Below, piece after piece: positions 6,047-6,577 of a stretch of 6,577 nucleotides of DNA; position 1 is the stretch's first letter, and every line of letters starts with the position of its first letter. Both the position numbers and the translations under genes were made by a program. The stretch comes from an uncultured Agathobacter sp. (GTDB taxonomy: Bacteria; Bacillota; Clostridia; Lachnospirales; Lachnospiraceae): the NCBI GenBank assembly GCA_934358675.1, contig CAKRKX010000113.1:1-6577 (forward strand). The letters run 5' to 3'. The notes beneath the pieces were generated by a model that saw nothing but the letters and a program-made list of their open reading frames with translations, was not told the DNA's origin and did no database searches.

Positions 6047-6577
6047 TTAGTTCTCTTTTGCAATCTCGACAACCGACTTGCTTAATCCTGCGAGACCCTG
6101 GATCTCGGACGGGATAATGATCTTCGTTGCCTTACCGTCTGCAGCCTTTGCAAATGCCTCAAGGCTCTTAAGCTGTAATACAGCTGAATCCGGAGCGGAC
6201 TCCTTTAACATGCGAAGACCGTCTGCATTTGCCTGCTGAATCTTGAGGATTGCCTCAGCCTGACCTTCGGCTTCCTTAACGGTTGCTTCCTTCTTAGCCT
6301 CTGCACGAAGGATGGCAGCCTGCTTCTCAGCCTCTGCATCAAGAATTGCAGATTCCTTATTACCTTCGGCAACAAGGATCGTGGATTTCTTCTCACCTTC
6401 AGCACGAAGAATTGCCTCACGGCGCTCACGCTCGGCCTTCATCTGCTTCTCCATTGCATCCTGAATAGCCTTCGGTGGGATGATATTCTTTAACTCTACA
6501 CGGTTTACCTTGATTCCCCAAGGATCGGTTGCAACATCAAGTGTTGCACGCATCGTTGTGTTGATCGTCTCACGGGA
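6047..6577 (-). CDS. SPFH/band-7 family protein (stomatin/paraslipin-like), 3' part only
   Basis: The coding frame runs off the right edge, leaving the last 176 residues. The visible part starts with SRETINTTMRATLD, then DPWGIKVNRVELKNI, the end of the band-7 domain in slipin/QmcA-type proteins. Next comes an Ala/Glu/Lys-rich coiled coil made of five consecutive 11-residue units (AILRAEGEKKS, TILVAEGNKES and so on, visible residues 55-109). A C-terminal tail follows with SAVLQLKSLEAFAKAADGKATKIIIPSE, typical of paraslipins. These proteins are anchored in the cytoplasmic membrane by an N-terminal segment (not in the window) and assemble into large ring- or cage-like scaffolds. They often sit beside an NfeD-type gene, which cannot be seen here. 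A strong terminator separates it from gdpP. Confidence 0.92.
   Translation of the reverse strand, partial: SRETINTTMRATLDVATDPWGIKVNRVELKNIIPPKAIQDAMEKQMKAERERREAILRAEGEKKSTILVAEGNKESAILDAEAEKQAAILRAEAKKEATVKEAEGQAEAILKIQQANADGLRMLKESAPDSAVLQLKSLEAFAKAADGKATKIIIPSEIQGLAGLSKSVVEIAKEN
6251..6415 (-). repeat. Five 11-residue (33-bp) repeats in the SPFH coiled coil
   Basis: Five successive units follow the pattern (A/T)(I/V)LxAExxKxA/S, except that the last reads TVKEAEGQAEA. This is a hendecad periodicity, as expected for the straight or slightly right-handed helical walls of SPFH assemblies. Confidence 0.7.

Overview
The window looks like a chromosomal segment of a low-to-moderate GC Clostridia, most likely a Lachnospiraceae-type gut Firmicute. 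I infer this from the gene order gdpP - rplI - dnaB, which is typical of Firmicutes, from strong AGGAGG-type ribosome binding sites, and from the flavour of the proteins. All genes I can support lie on the minus strand, so the window reads biologically from right to left.

Right edge (6577 down to about 5947): the C-terminal part of an SPFH/band-7 (stomatin/paraslipin-like) membrane-scaffold protein whose N-terminus is off the window. It is followed by a strong intrinsic terminator and a weaker second one. Middle (about 5930 to 1877): a housekeeping operon. It has a probable extended -10 promoter and a roughly 150-nt leader with two hairpins. The genes are gdpP (membrane-bound c-di-AMP phosphodiesterase), rplI (ribosomal protein bL9) and dnaB (replicative helicase). 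gdpP and rplI share an ATGA stop/start, and the rplI stop codon lies inside the Shine-Dalgarno of dnaB, which starts at TTG. A clear intrinsic terminator ends the operon. The operon thus links second-messenger turnover, translation and replication.

Left part (about 1870 to 1): accessory DNA that looks AT-richer by eye. A 466-residue protein combines an archaeal-type STAND/AAA ATPase module, a winged helix and a C-terminal DUF234 region carrying PD-(D/E)XK nuclease-like residues. Its promoter is overlapped by an array of TTTA(G/C)TAAA units whose centres are exactly 15 bp apart (four good copies and one degenerate). I consider this the most interesting signal in the window; it may be an operator for the ATPase's own winged helix or for another regulator. 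Beyond the ATPase are a hairpin terminator, a long imperfect inverted repeat, and a 45-codon remnant of an XRE-family HTH regulator that stops right after the recognition-helix region. This suggests a rearranged, accessory boundary at the left edge.
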